Source: Pseudarthrobacter sp. L1SW (GTDB lineage Bacteria > Actinomycetota > Actinomycetes > Actinomycetales > Micrococcaceae). Taken from it: a stretch of 64,000 nucleotides of DNA. The notes beneath the pieces were generated by a model. It worked only from the letters and a program-made list of their open reading frames with translations. It was not told where the DNA came from and did no database searches. The position numbers were made by a program, and so were the translations under genes. The stretch lies in contig NZ_CP078079.1 of assembly GCF_020809045.1 (NCBI RefSeq), forward strand, positions 4,030,001 to 4,094,000. The letters run 5' to 3'. Of this stretch, positions 22,953 through 31,540 are shown one piece after another (within the stretch, counting starts at the first letter, position 1; every line of letters begins with the position of its first letter).

Positions 22953-24727
22953 GGCGTCACCTGGTAGGCGCGTGCGTCGGCATTGCTGAACACGAGCTCC
23001 ACGCCCGGTTGCGTGCGCAGCCACTCCTCCAGCTCGGCGAAGCCGCTGGCGCTGGTGGCGCCCCTGAGCACAAGACTCGCTTCCGACGAGCGGGTGAACA
23101 ACGCGACGGCGCCGGCAGGGTTTTTCCGGGCGTTCTCGTAAACCACTGGGCCGCACGCCGCCGTAGACAAGTCGGACCGGCACATGTAGTCGATGGTCCG
23201 ATACGGGTGATCGAGGTAGGACTCGCTGCGCCATGGCGTCGGGGGAGCAGCCGACATGATCGTCGAGCCGGGCGGCGCAAGGCGCTGCACGGCAGCAACG
23301 GCAGCGATCTCGTTATCGGTGAAGACGTCAAACTGGGCGTTCCCGAACCTGCCTGTCACTGTCAGCAGGCCCAACAAGCAGAACGTCAGCGCGAGGCCCC
23401 CCGCCGCACGGAGGGAGGGCTGGGTGCTGCCTTCTGTGGGAAGCAGGATCGAGCAGGCCTGCAGGGCTATGAAGGGCAGGGCGAAAAGCGAGACACGGAT
23501 GAGCATTTCCCCGCCGTACAACTGCACGGGGAAAAGCAGCAGTGGGGTGACAGCAAGGAGGACTACCCGGATGTCGAGACGCCCCCTGCGCCGGTCGCGC
23601 ACCGCGCCCGCCACCGCGAGCGCCCACAGCAGGAGGGTGAGAACCACCCGGGCCTCCACCACGAGCACATGCCCGGGGGTTCCGCTCACGCGGTCGACGA
23701 CGTTGGCATTGACCGCGGCCAGCACTCCTCCTTCCGCCAGGGGCGGGTTCCCCGTGAGGTAGGTACTGGCGGGGTAGGCGAGCCAGAGGGCCAGTACGAC
23801 GGCGGTGATGAGAGGCAGCCGGCCGGGCCAGACACGTCCGCTCAGGGTGAGGGCGGTGAGGGCGATCAGCAACATGAAGGGTGTCAGTTGATGGCTCGCG
23901 CAGATGACCGCGACCAGCACGAGAGCCACCACGAGGGCGCTCACCCGGTACCCCGGCTGGGGCTCAGCCGGGGACCGACCTTGCCACCACGCAGCCAGGT
24001 CGGTATCTCGGAAGCCGTGGAACTTGGGGGGCCGCGCGGCCAGCGGCCCGACGACAAGTGCGATCACGACGAGGTACAGGAAGAAGCCGAAGGCTTGGGG
24101 AGACAAGTAGTCCTGGTCCTGCCAGTTGCCGAGGCAGAAGAGCCAGAGCACGAGCCACCGCCGTCGCGGATCCTGCGTAAGGTAGCGCATCAGCACGCCC
24201 ACAGCAGCGAGCCACATGCCCACGTTGAGCACAGGCGCCCACAGGGCAAGGGTTACCGGGTCGAGGCCGGTTGCCTTGAGCACTGTCGCGAGAAGGGCGA
24301 AGAAACCCGGCCAGTTAAAGTAGGCGTCAATGTCGGGGTCGATCCCCTGGCTGCGCGAGAGGGCATCGGCGATGCCGAGATGACGGAACGCGACCTCACC
24401 ACGGGGTACGTCCGTGACGAAGGCTGCCGTGCCGAAGAGCACGAGCACCAACACCAGCAGCAGCCACATCATGACCGCGCGGCCGGCCGGACCTGAGGCA
24501 TCCCCTCGTAGCGCCACAACGAAGGCGACGTTCAAAATCAGGACACCTGCCCAGAATGGGTAGGGGAGCACGGCAACGAGCCCCAAGTCGCTGTTTACTG
24601 GAACGGCGACCGTTGAAGCGGCCCAAGCGGTAAGCGCCAGCGACACGGCCCCCGCCAGTGCGCACCACGCGTCACGGGCCTTCCAGCGTTTCTGGATGCG
24701 GCTGGGCGCATCAATTGTTGTGGTCAT
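22949..24727 (-). CDS. Large polytopic membrane protein, GT-C glycosyltransferase/polymerase-like
   Basis: The ATG at 24727 overlaps the previous stop. The 592-residue protein has about thirteen membrane segments. A large loop contains DIDAYFNWPGFFAL and QDQDYLSPQAFGFFLYL, and a soluble C-terminal domain of about 130 residues (APPTPWRSESYLDHPYRT) follows the last helix. This is the architecture of GT-C transferases or polysaccharide polymerases that work on the outer face of the membrane with lipid-linked sugars. The DQDY and DIDAY acidic loops are candidate catalytic sites. No close characterised relative is recognised. It is the core membrane enzyme of this locus. Confidence 0.7.
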   Translation of the reverse strand: MTTTIDAPSRIQKRWKARDAWCALAGAVSLALTAWAASTVAVPVNSDLGLVAVLPYPFWAGVLILNVAFVVALRGDASGPAGRAVMMWLLLVLVLVLFGTAAFVTDVPRGEVAFRHLGIADALSRSQGIDPDIDAYFNWPGFFALLATVLKATGLDPVTLALWAPVLNVGMWLAAVGVLMRYLTQDPRRRWLVLWLFCLGNWQDQDYLSPQAFGFFLYLVVIALVVGPLAARPPKFHGFRDTDLAAWWQGRSPAEPQPGYRVSALVVALVLVAVICASHQLTPFMLLIALTALTLSGRVWPGRLPLITAVVLALWLAYPASTYLTGNPPLAEGGVLAAVNANVVDRVSGTPGHVLVVEARVVLTLLLWALAVAGAVRDRRRGRLDIRVVLLAVTPLLLFPVQLYGGEMLIRVSLFALPFIALQACSILLPTEGSTQPSLRAAGGLALTFCLLGLLTVTGRFGNAQFDVFTDNEIAAVAAVQRLAPPGSTIMSAAPPTPWRSESYLDHPYRTIDYMCRSDLSTAACGPVVYENARKNPAGAVALFTRSSEASLVLRGATSASGFAELEEWLRTQPGVELVFSNADARAYQVTP

Positions 24728-26007
24728 CGTGACTCCTTTGTGACGCGCCGGAGAACGGCGACTAAACGGAGGCCGACCACGACGGCCCCAATGGAGAGCA
24801 CCACCAGCCACGCAAGGGCCATGGCGCCGGGGCCCGTTTCGGCGACTAGCAGCGCTGAGGTGCAGAGGGCGACTCCGAGCGTCACGCCGACCACGATCGG
24901 TTCGACGTAGCGGCCGAGAGCCCGGCACACGGCGTTGTAGGCCTGTAGCACCGCGTACGGAACCAGTCCGGCCGCCAACCACCGCAGAGCGTCAGCGGAT
25001 GCGTCGGCGTACCGCTCCCCCAGCAGAATGAGCAGCGGATGAGCGAGGAGGACGAGGACGACTGCCGCCAGACCTCCCACGGCGACCGACCACCGGAGAC
25101 TCGCCCAGGTTGTAGACACCAGGCGGCGCGGGTCGCGGACACCTTCGGAGAACTGGACGATGCCCATCAGCATCGGAGCGGAGTAGGCTGCCCAGGCCAT
25201 CATCCAAGCCGGATACCAGTAGGCAGCGGTCTCCGGCGCCACTGTGTGGGCGAGCAGGAGAGGCAGCACCAGCCCCGGGGCGCGCTCCGTGAGGGTGAGG
25301 AGCTGGTACGGAATGCCCACCGCCAGCAGTGGACGGCCGCGCGTTGATCGCAAGGATGGCCTCGGCCGGTAACCAATCAGTTTTCGCAGTTGGACCACAC
25401 CGACGACGCACGCCACCGTGTTCCCGAGGGTCCAGGCAGCCATCATCACGTCGGCCGAGGCGCCGTGCGCCTGCCAGGAAACGAGCGCTGCAGCGCCGAG
25501 CGAAACCCCGCCGCCCAACGCGTACCTCAAGGTGGCGCTGGCACCGCGTCCCAACGCCACAAGCGCCTGGTCCAGCACAATCACCAGGGTACCGGTGACG
25601 GCAGCCGCAAGGAACGTAAGCCAGAAGAGAACCGATGCCGAGGCCGTTTCCGGCGCCACGGCCGCCTGCAGCACGAGGTAACCGAGGGCCAGCACAGTGC
25701 CGGCTACCCCCACGATGGCGAACGCCGCATCCAGCACCCGCGCGGGCGGCTCTCCTCGTCCTACCGCCACGATGACGGCCGACCCTGCACCAAGAACCGC
25801 GAGCTGCGTGCAGATCATCACTGCCGCGACCGCAGCCATGGTGAGCCCGACCTCACGGTCTGACGTCGCACGCGCAGCCACGACCCAGAAGGCAAAACCC
25901 CAGCCAATCTGGGCGACCTTGCCCACTATGAGGCCGAGCGAACTACGCAAGGGGGAATGCCGGATGGTTGAGGGGTCCGTGACGGCGGTCCCAAGCTCAG
26001 CGGTCAT
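24724..26007 (-). CDS. Wzx-like polysaccharide flippase (MOP superfamily)
   Basis: The 427-residue protein has about twelve membrane helices and the layout of polysaccharide-export flippases (Wzx/MATE-like), including an early segment GLIVGKVAQIGWGFAFWVVAAR region and mid-protein charged loops. It would move a lipid-linked oligosaccharide across the membrane. The ATG at 26007 overlaps the stop of the glycosyltransferase gene by four bases. Context with three glycosyltransferases and a GT-C protein supports an export role for a surface glycan. Confidence 0.75.
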   Translation of the reverse strand: MTAELGTAVTDPSTIRHSPLRSSLGLIVGKVAQIGWGFAFWVVAARATSDREVGLTMAAVAAVMICTQLAVLGAGSAVIVAVGRGEPPARVLDAAFAIVGVAGTVLALGYLVLQAAVAPETASASVLFWLTFLAAAVTGTLVIVLDQALVALGRGASATLRYALGGGVSLGAAALVSWQAHGASADVMMAAWTLGNTVACVVGVVQLRKLIGYRPRPSLRSTRGRPLLAVGIPYQLLTLTERAPGLVLPLLLAHTVAPETAAYWYPAWMMAWAAYSAPMLMGIVQFSEGVRDPRRLVSTTWASLRWSVAVGGLAAVVLVLLAHPLLILLGERYADASADALRWLAAGLVPYAVLQAYNAVCRALGRYVEPIVVGVTLGVALCTSALLVAETGPGAMALAWLVVLSIGAVVVGLRLVAVLRRVTKESR

Positions 26008-26816
26008 GACGCCAGACCTTTCGCCAGGCCCGCATAGTTGTACCAGCAGAAGGCGAGGTAGTAGCGCAGCCACCGAGGCTGCCCCGAGGCGAGGCTCAAG
26101 ACGCTGCCCCGAACTGCCGCTGCCGCGGGCAACAGCGCCAACCTGGCTCCGCGCCAGCCGTGCTTGCGGATCATCCGTCCCAGTCCCGTTCCGTCCATCA
26201 GGAACTGGTCGAGCGCGAAGTTGAAGTCATCGGCGGCGAAACGGTGTTCGACGACGACGCGCTCTGACACTGCCGTTCGCAGCCCCGACTGCCGCATCCG
26301 CCAACGCAGCTCGATATCCTCCCCCGACTTGAACTTGTCGTCGAAACCCACGCCCAGCATTAGCTCCCGGTCAACGATCGTCGCCACGAGCCCGAACCAG
26401 TTGCGACTGCGGCCGGTGCGGTGGTGATGTGCCAACGCCTGCCCCCAGTAGCCCGGTCCAGCGACACTCTCGAGACCGGCCTGGAGGGCGTCGTAGCCGC
26501 CTTCGACCAGCTCCCTGAGTAAATCTGCGACGCCCGTTGGGCCGAACACGACGTCGGAATCGACGAGCAGGACCCAACGGGTACTGCTGCTCTGCACACC
26601 GAGCGTTCGCGCCCACGGCAGGCCACGGCCCTCGTCGCTCAGGACGCGCGCGCCGGCCGCGAGGGATAGTTCGACGGTGCGGTCAGTAGAGCATCCGTCC
26701 ACCACTATGATCTCGGCGACACCTGACTGCCGTAGGGCCTCCAGGCAGCGCGGGAGCATCTGCTCAGCGTTGCGGGCCGGAACGACCGCGGTGACCTCGG
26801 AGGGGCTGTGACCCAC
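26004..26816 (-). CDS. Family 2 glycosyltransferase
   Basis: The GTG at 26816 is preferred over the GTG at 26825, because GGGGGTGG then lies at normal spacing upstream. The product has about 270 residues in a GT-A fold. It contains AVVPARNAE near the N-terminus, EIIVVDGCSTDRT for nucleotide binding, the metal-binding LLVDSDVVFG and an acceptor-side SGEDIELRWRM motif (the ED-x-E/ELxxR pattern). It transfers a sugar from a nucleotide-sugar donor to an unknown acceptor at the membrane surface. It is coupled to the flippase downstream and starts 14 bp after the HPr-kinase-like gene. Confidence 0.8.
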   Translation of the reverse strand: MGHSPSEVTAVVPARNAEQMLPRCLEALRQSGVAEIIVVDGCSTDRTVELSLAAGARVLSDEGRGLPWARTLGVQSSSTRWVLLVDSDVVFGPTGVADLLRELVEGGYDALQAGLESVAGPGYWGQALAHHHRTGRSRNWFGLVATIVDRELMLGVGFDDKFKSGEDIELRWRMRQSGLRTAVSERVVVEHRFAADDFNFALDQFLMDGTGLGRMIRKHGWRGARLALLPAAAAVRGSVLSLASGQPRWLRYYLAFCWYNYAGLAKGLAS

Positions 26817-26829
26817 TGTGCCCACCCCC

Positions 26830-27930
26830 TCAGATCTGCTCGTCGAGGACCGACGGCAGCAGCTCCTCGAGATACCGGACGATGTCGTCGGACGCTTCGT
26901 CCGCAGTGTAGGCGGAGGGCACCTGCAGCAGGTGGCAGGGCCGTCCGTCGAGCGCTTTGCTCAGCACTACCCCTTTTGCGGCGAAGTGCTCGCGCCAGGG
27001 GACGACGGATGTGGCAGCCAGGCCTGTTACGACATGCTGCGAGAAGCTTGCCATCTCGATGTGGAAGTTGCCGAGCATGCGGTCGACCATCCACTCCGTT
27101 GTCCGCTCAACAATCCGGGATCGGGAGCCTTCGTAGCGCTCGATATAAATGGCCGCCGCGAGCGGGGCCGTCGTCGTCACCTCCCGGCCGGGAAAAGCGG
27201 TCCCTGCATCAACCATGCGGTGCTCGGGCGACCAACGCCGGGAGAAGTCCGCGAGGCGCGGGTAACGGATGACGTACGGATGCACCACCGTGGTGAGGCG
27301 GCCGACGCTCTTCGAGAGCTGTGGCGGGACGAGGGGCTTCCTTACACCCTGAAACAGGTGGGGGTAAATGTTCCGGTGGTGCGGCTTAATAAACATCGGC
27401 TTCGCGTAGCCGAGTAGGGTGGCGTCCTCGGCGAGGAAAGCCCAGTCATCGCCCATGAACGACCACCCCTCGCGCCTCATCAGCTTGGCGGCGGTGCTCG
27501 TCTTACCGGTCCCGCCGGCGGCGGGAAGCGCGATCGCGTGCCCCCGGTACGCCATTGTTGCCGCGTGGATCATCCCCGCTCCTCGAGCCACCATGGCGGC
27601 ATCCAGAACAGGAACCACGGAGGTCAACAGCTCGCCCGGACCATGGATGCGCCACTGGTTTCCGTCCCGCACTACCTGGAGCCGCTCGGCTTGGAAGCGC
27701 ACGCTGTTTTCCGTGTACGCGAGTTCGTGCTCGAGCAGACCCGCATCCGGCATTGGCTCCAGCCGGTCATCCACCGTGATGTCGGCCGGCCGTTCGGTGT
27801 CAGTGGCGAAACACGCCAACATGCTCTTGAGCTGTGGCGCTGCTGGCGCCTCTGCGTCAACGCGGATCGTAATGCGGCCGTGGATGTCGAAGTGCAGTGC
27901 CTTGGTGTTGGACTTGGTCTGCCTGTACAT
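26830..27930 (-). CDS. HPr-kinase-like P-loop protein of the glycan operon
   Basis: The 366-residue protein has a basic N-terminus, an N-terminal domain with no known motif, and a P-loop domain. The Walker A is GGTGKT (139-144), and the downstream GDDWAFL has the acidic segment typical of HPr kinase/phosphorylase-like proteins. No canonical HprK signature for the HPr serine is evident. Similar HprK-related proteins occur beside capsule or polysaccharide genes, where the substrate is often not HPr. It may phosphorylate a small molecule or regulate glycan synthesis. AGGGGA precedes the ATG at 27930. It is the first gene of the coupled block. Confidence 0.7.
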   Translation of the reverse strand: MYRQTKSNTKALHFDIHGRITIRVDAEAPAAPQLKSMLACFATDTERPADITVDDRLEPMPDAGLLEHELAYTENSVRFQAERLQVVRDGNQWRIHGPGELLTSVVPVLDAAMVARGAGMIHAATMAYRGHAIALPAAGGTGKTSTAAKLMRREGWSFMGDDWAFLAEDATLLGYAKPMFIKPHHRNIYPHLFQGVRKPLVPPQLSKSVGRLTTVVHPYVIRYPRLADFSRRWSPEHRMVDAGTAFPGREVTTTAPLAAAIYIERYEGSRSRIVERTTEWMVDRMLGNFHIEMASFSQHVVTGLAATSVVPWREHFAAKGVVLSKALDGRPCHLLQVPSAYTADEASDDIVRYLEELLPSVLDEQI

Positions 27931-27980
27931 GGTGTCCCCTGTCTTGTGGTGCCAATCGATGATGTTGCTGATGTGGACGG

Positions 27981-28001
27981 CGCCGGCCGCCTCGGCCGGC
28001 G
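27981..28001 (-). terminator. Terminator after the large secreted protein gene
   Basis: A perfect 9-bp GC hairpin (27981-27989 with 27993-28001) lies directly after the stop of the 28007-31411 gene. It probably separates that gene from the HprK-like operon. Confidence 0.6.
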
Positions 28002-28006
28002 TTCGC

Positions 28007-31000
28007 CTACTTCGCCAGCGTGAGGATGAGCTTGGGTGCGTTCGTGCTGCCGGCCTCCTTTGAGTTCAGGTCCAGGCCGTCGCTGCTGTTGGCATCCATC
28101 CCAAGTGAGAGCATTTGACCAAGCTCACCCTTCACGGAATCGGCGTTCAGCAAAATCTTGTAGATGGTGTTGGTCGTTGTCGGGCCGAGCGTGCCAATGG
28201 TGGTGCCAAGGGCCGGACGGAGTGGAGTGCCGCTGTACGTGATCCCAGCCTCGGTCCAGCTGTCATCACCGACCAGCTTGACGTTCTGCGTACCCGTTGA
28301 CCCGCTCCCGGCGCTGCGCAGCTCCAGCGTCGCACTCTCCAGGGTCCTGCCCGCATACGCTGACAAGTCGAACTTCAAGTACGTGATCTCCACCGGGCTG
28401 TTGTCCACACCCAGGATGGTGCTCGTGCCATAGTTCGTCCCCGGCGCCCCACTCGAGACATAACTGTCAGCGGTAGCCGTGAGCGTGACCGTTTCCGACG
28501 TGCCGCCACCCGAGGCAGGAGCCGTGGTGAAGGACCAGGTCTTGTCCGACGCCAACGCGTTACCGGCAACATCCTTCACTCCGTTAGCGCCGCCCTTGAT
28601 GACCGCCGTGTACGTCGTACCCGCCTTCAGGTCCACGTTCGGGTTCAACGTCGCCACATTGCCCGAGTACGACACAACCGCGGACACCGGCGTAGTCCCT
28701 TCCGTCACCGTGAACGAACTCGACGAAACCGTCGCAGCATCCATCGGCTCCGAAAACGTCCCCGTCACATCCGCCGACACCGCCACACCAGCAGCACCAG
28801 CAGCCGGCGACGTAGCCGTCACCGTCGGAGCAGTCGTATCACCACCACCGCCGCTTCCACCGCCGCCGCTCATGGTGAGCACCAGCTTGGGTGCGTTCGT
28901 GCTGCCGGCCTCCTTTGAGTTCAGGTCCAGGCCGTCGCTGCTGTTGGCATCCATCCCAAGTGAGAGCATTTGACCAAGCTCACCCTTCACGGAATCGGCG
29001 TTCAGCAAAATCTTGTAGATGGTGTTGGTCGTTGTCGGGCCGAGCGTGCCAATGGTGGTGCCAAGGGCCGGACGGAGTGGAGTGCCGCTGTACGTGATCC
29101 CAGCCTCGGTCCAGCTGTCATCACCGACCAGCTTGACGTTCTGCGTACCCGTTGACCCGCTCCCGGCGCTGCGCAGCTCCAGCGTCGCACTCTCCAGGGT
29201 CCTGCCCGCATACGCTGACAAGTCGAACTTCAAGTACGTGATCTCCACCGGGCTGTTGTCCACACCCAGGATGGTGCTCGTGCCATAGTTCGTCCCCGGC
29301 GCCCCACTCGAGACATAACTGTCAGCGGTAGCCGTGAGCGTGACCGTTTCCGACGTGCCGCCACCCGAGGCAGGAGCCGTGGTGAAGGACCAGGTCTTGT
29401 CCGACGCCAACGCGTTACCGGCAACATCCTTCACTCCGTTGGCGCCGCCCTTGATGACCGCCGTGTACGTCGTACCCGCCTTCAGGTCCACGTTCGGGTT
29501 CAACGTCGCCACATTGCCCGAGTACGACACAACCGCGGACACCGGCGTAGTCCCTTCCGTCACCGTGAACGAACTCGACGAAACCGTCGCAGCATCCATC
29601 GGCTCCGAAAACGTCCCCGTCACATCCGCCGACACCGCCACACCAGCAGCACCAGCAGCCGGCGACGTAGCCGTCACCGTCGGAGCAGTCGTATCACCAC
29701 CACCGGCGGCGGCCGTGGTAAAGGTCCAGGTCTTGTCCGACGCCAACGCGTTACCGGCAACATCCTTCACTCCGTTGGCGCCGCCCTTGATGACCGCCGT
29801 GTACGTCGTACCCGCCTTCAGGTCCACGTTCGGGTTCAACGTCGCCACATTGCCCGAGTACGACACAACCGCGGACACCGGCGTAGTCCCTTCCGTCACC
29901 GTGAACGTACTCGACGTAACCGTCGCAGCATCCATCGGCTCCGAGAACGTCCCCGTCACATTCGCCGACACCGCAACAGCCGTGGCACCAGCGGCCGGCG
30001 ACGTAGCCGTCACCGTCGGAGCAGTGGTATCACCACCACCACTACTGGGTTCGTAAAAGTGCCAGTACCGGCTGGTGGCGTTCACATCTGCGAGCACCAG
30101 GAGACCGCTGTTGCCCGTGCCCCTCGCCGCATTGTTGAGGTTCTGCTTAGTCGACGTCACGTTGTGGACGTACTGGTCGGCATCCACGATGCGAGGCGTC
30201 TTCGCAGCGGTAGCGAGCTTTCCAGGGTCGCTTACGGGCGCAGACTTCTCGTAGATCGCACCTCCCGAGCTGGTGCACACACCAGCGTTCTTCGTGCCAC
30301 TCGGCTTGGGATAGGTAGCGAAGGTCCGCAGCGTCTTCGGCGACGTGCTCTCATCAATCAGGACGATCACCCGGTTTGGGCATTCAGCCACATTCGCGAT
30401 GGTGTGCGCCGACCACGCCGACGTTGTGGCATTCAACGCCAAGAGCTGGATCAGCGGCTCAGAGTTGGAAGTGAACGACGTTTTGATAGCGGCAAAAACC
30501 TGCCCATCCGCGGAGTCCAGCCACTTCAAGTTCATGTGGTCATCGCCGCTGCGCTGTCCCTTCACTGCCGCGACGGGAGCGGTCCAGGCGGTTTTGGACG
30601 TGTCTGAGTCGTTGTGGTAGCTCCAGTACATGCCGTCGGTTGCGTCACCGACCTGCCGGCTCCACATCAAGCCCATCTTCCCGTCGAACGCGATCACGGC
30701 CGAAGTGTCGTCCACGGAGACGTTGCTCAACGTCGCAGGATGCTGGAACGGGGTCCCCCAAGTCTTGCCATCGGTGCCAGTGACGTTCAGATAGATCTTG
30801 TTCCCCTGCTGCCACGTGGCCCAGACCCGGCCAGTGGAGTCCTTGTCGATGCTCAGGGTCTCAACTTTGTAGTTGTTGATCTGTGTCGAACTCAGCAGCG
30901 AGTACGTGTTCTTAATCGAGTCGTAGCTGTAACGCCGCATCATCGTCGGGAAGTTCGGCTCGGCAGGCAGACCGTCGTTGACGAACTGGTGGCTCGCCAC

Positions 31001-31411
31001 ATACAACGTCGTCCCGTCCCACAACACGTCATGATGTGTGTTTGCCCGCGTCTCTGTCGCCACACCCGTATCGGTCCACGATCTCGTCGAGCCATTGAAG
31101 CGGAAGATGTGGAAATCCGAGCTGGCAGTGTCCCACAGGTTCCCCCACCAGACCCCGTCGTTGAACCACAGCACACTCTCCGCCCGCTTCGTACCCGTCG
31201 GCGTCCCCGTCCCGGAATGCGACGGACCCTCATCGCCAACGTCGCCCGCAGCAGCCGACGCCGCGACCGGGGACACCAGGGCACCCACGACAACCAGTAG
31301 GGCTGTCAGCAGTGCATAGAGCCGCAGATTCCGCGACGCTCGTAGACGAAGACCAGCTGCATCGACGGAATCGTGCACAGCCGCTCCTTCGCGCGCAAAA
31401 GGGTTGTTCAT
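28007..31411 (-). CDS. Large secreted surface protein: BNR-like domain, three Big_5 domains, two DNRLRE/CBM96-like domains
   Basis: The ATG at 31411 is behind GGAAGGA. The 1134-residue product begins with a long signal sequence (hydrophobic helix about 29-50, cleavage after ASA). Next is a WD/BNR-like beta-propeller-type region (about 55-455). Three copies of a Big_5 (bacterial Ig-like) domain opening TAPTVTATSPAAGA follow, and two copies of a DNRLRE-type carbohydrate-binding domain (ADSYVSSGAPGTNYG and YLKFDLSAYAGR). The order is propeller, Big_5, Big_5, DNRLRE, Big_5, DNRLRE. No sortase signal or C-terminal helix is present, so it is probably released or held by its carbohydrate-binding domains. 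It lies between the glycosyltransferases and the HprK-like operon, so it may bind the glycan that this locus makes. Confidence 0.78.
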   Translation of the reverse strand: MNNPFAREGAAVHDSVDAAGLRLRASRNLRLYALLTALLVVVGALVSPVAASAAAGDVGDEGPSHSGTGTPTGTKRAESVLWFNDGVWWGNLWDTASSDFHIFRFNGSTRSWTDTGVATETRANTHHDVLWDGTTLYVASHQFVNDGLPAEPNFPTMMRRYSYDSIKNTYSLLSSTQINNYKVETLSIDKDSTGRVWATWQQGNKIYLNVTGTDGKTWGTPFQHPATLSNVSVDDTSAVIAFDGKMGLMWSRQVGDATDGMYWSYHNDSDTSKTAWTAPVAAVKGQRSGDDHMNLKWLDSADGQVFAAIKTSFTSNSEPLIQLLALNATTSAWSAHTIANVAECPNRVIVLIDESTSPKTLRTFATYPKPSGTKNAGVCTSSGGAIYEKSAPVSDPGKLATAAKTPRIVDADQYVHNVTSTKQNLNNAARGTGNSGLLVLADVNATSRYWHFYEPSSGGGDTTAPTVTATSPAAGATAVAVSANVTGTFSEPMDAATVTSSTFTVTEGTTPVSAVVSYSGNVATLNPNVDLKAGTTYTAVIKGGANGVKDVAGNALASDKTWTFTTAAAGGGDTTAPTVTATSPAAGAAGVAVSADVTGTFSEPMDAATVSSSSFTVTEGTTPVSAVVSYSGNVATLNPNVDLKAGTTYTAVIKGGANGVKDVAGNALASDKTWSFTTAPASGGGTSETVTLTATADSYVSSGAPGTNYGTSTILGVDNSPVEITYLKFDLSAYAGRTLESATLELRSAGSGSTGTQNVKLVGDDSWTEAGITYSGTPLRPALGTTIGTLGPTTTNTIYKILLNADSVKGELGQMLSLGMDANSSDGLDLNSKEAGSTNAPKLVLTMSGGGGSGGGGDTTAPTVTATSPAAGAAGVAVSADVTGTFSEPMDAATVSSSSFTVTEGTTPVSAVVSYSGNVATLNPNVDLKAGTTYTAVIKGGANGVKDVAGNALASDKTWSFTTAPASGGGTSETVTLTATADSYVSSGAPGTNYGTSTILGVDNSPVEITYLKFDLSAYAGRTLESATLELRSAGSGSTGTQNVKLVGDDSWTEAGITYSGTPLRPALGTTIGTLGPTTTNTIYKILLNADSVKGELGQMLSLGMDANSSDGLDLNSKEAGSTNAPKLILTLAK
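28028..28850 (-). repeat. First copy of a near-identical 0.82-kb internal repeat
   Basis: This segment encodes Big_5 plus DNRLRE and is nearly identical to 28883-29705, 855 bp apart. I noted one substitution between them (28577 region A versus G). The flanks diverge at both ends. Such DNA identity indicates recent duplication or gene conversion. Confidence 0.9.
28883..29705 (-). repeat. Second copy of the 0.82-kb internal repeat
   Basis: This copy pairs with 28028-28850. Spacing is 855 bp, equal to 285 codons, so loss or gain of a unit keeps the frame. A third, more diverged Big_5-only copy lies at about 29706-30035. Confidence 0.9.
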
Positions 31412-31448
31412 TACTTCATCCTTCCGACACATTCGCGCTGTGTAATTT

Positions 31449-31467
31449 TGGTGGTATCGATCCACCA
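31449..31467. promoter_or_regulatory. Palindrome in the promoter region of the secreted-protein gene
   Basis: TGGTGG-TATCGAT-CCACCA is an inverted repeat 38 bp upstream of the secreted-protein ATG. It would suit a dimeric regulator. The 129-bp gap to the next glycosyltransferase has no other clear feature. Confidence 0.4.
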
Positions 31468-31540
31468 CACCCCTGGCACTCCGGCAAGCGATGCAGCTCA
31501 CGGGCCGCGCGGGAGACCATCGGGAGCAACTCGCCCTTAC

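Noticed and set aside
23009..24496. 495-codon plus-strand ORF over the GT-C-like gene
   Set aside because: Lies antisense to a membrane-protein gene with clear hydrophobic pattern; a high-GC shadow frame.
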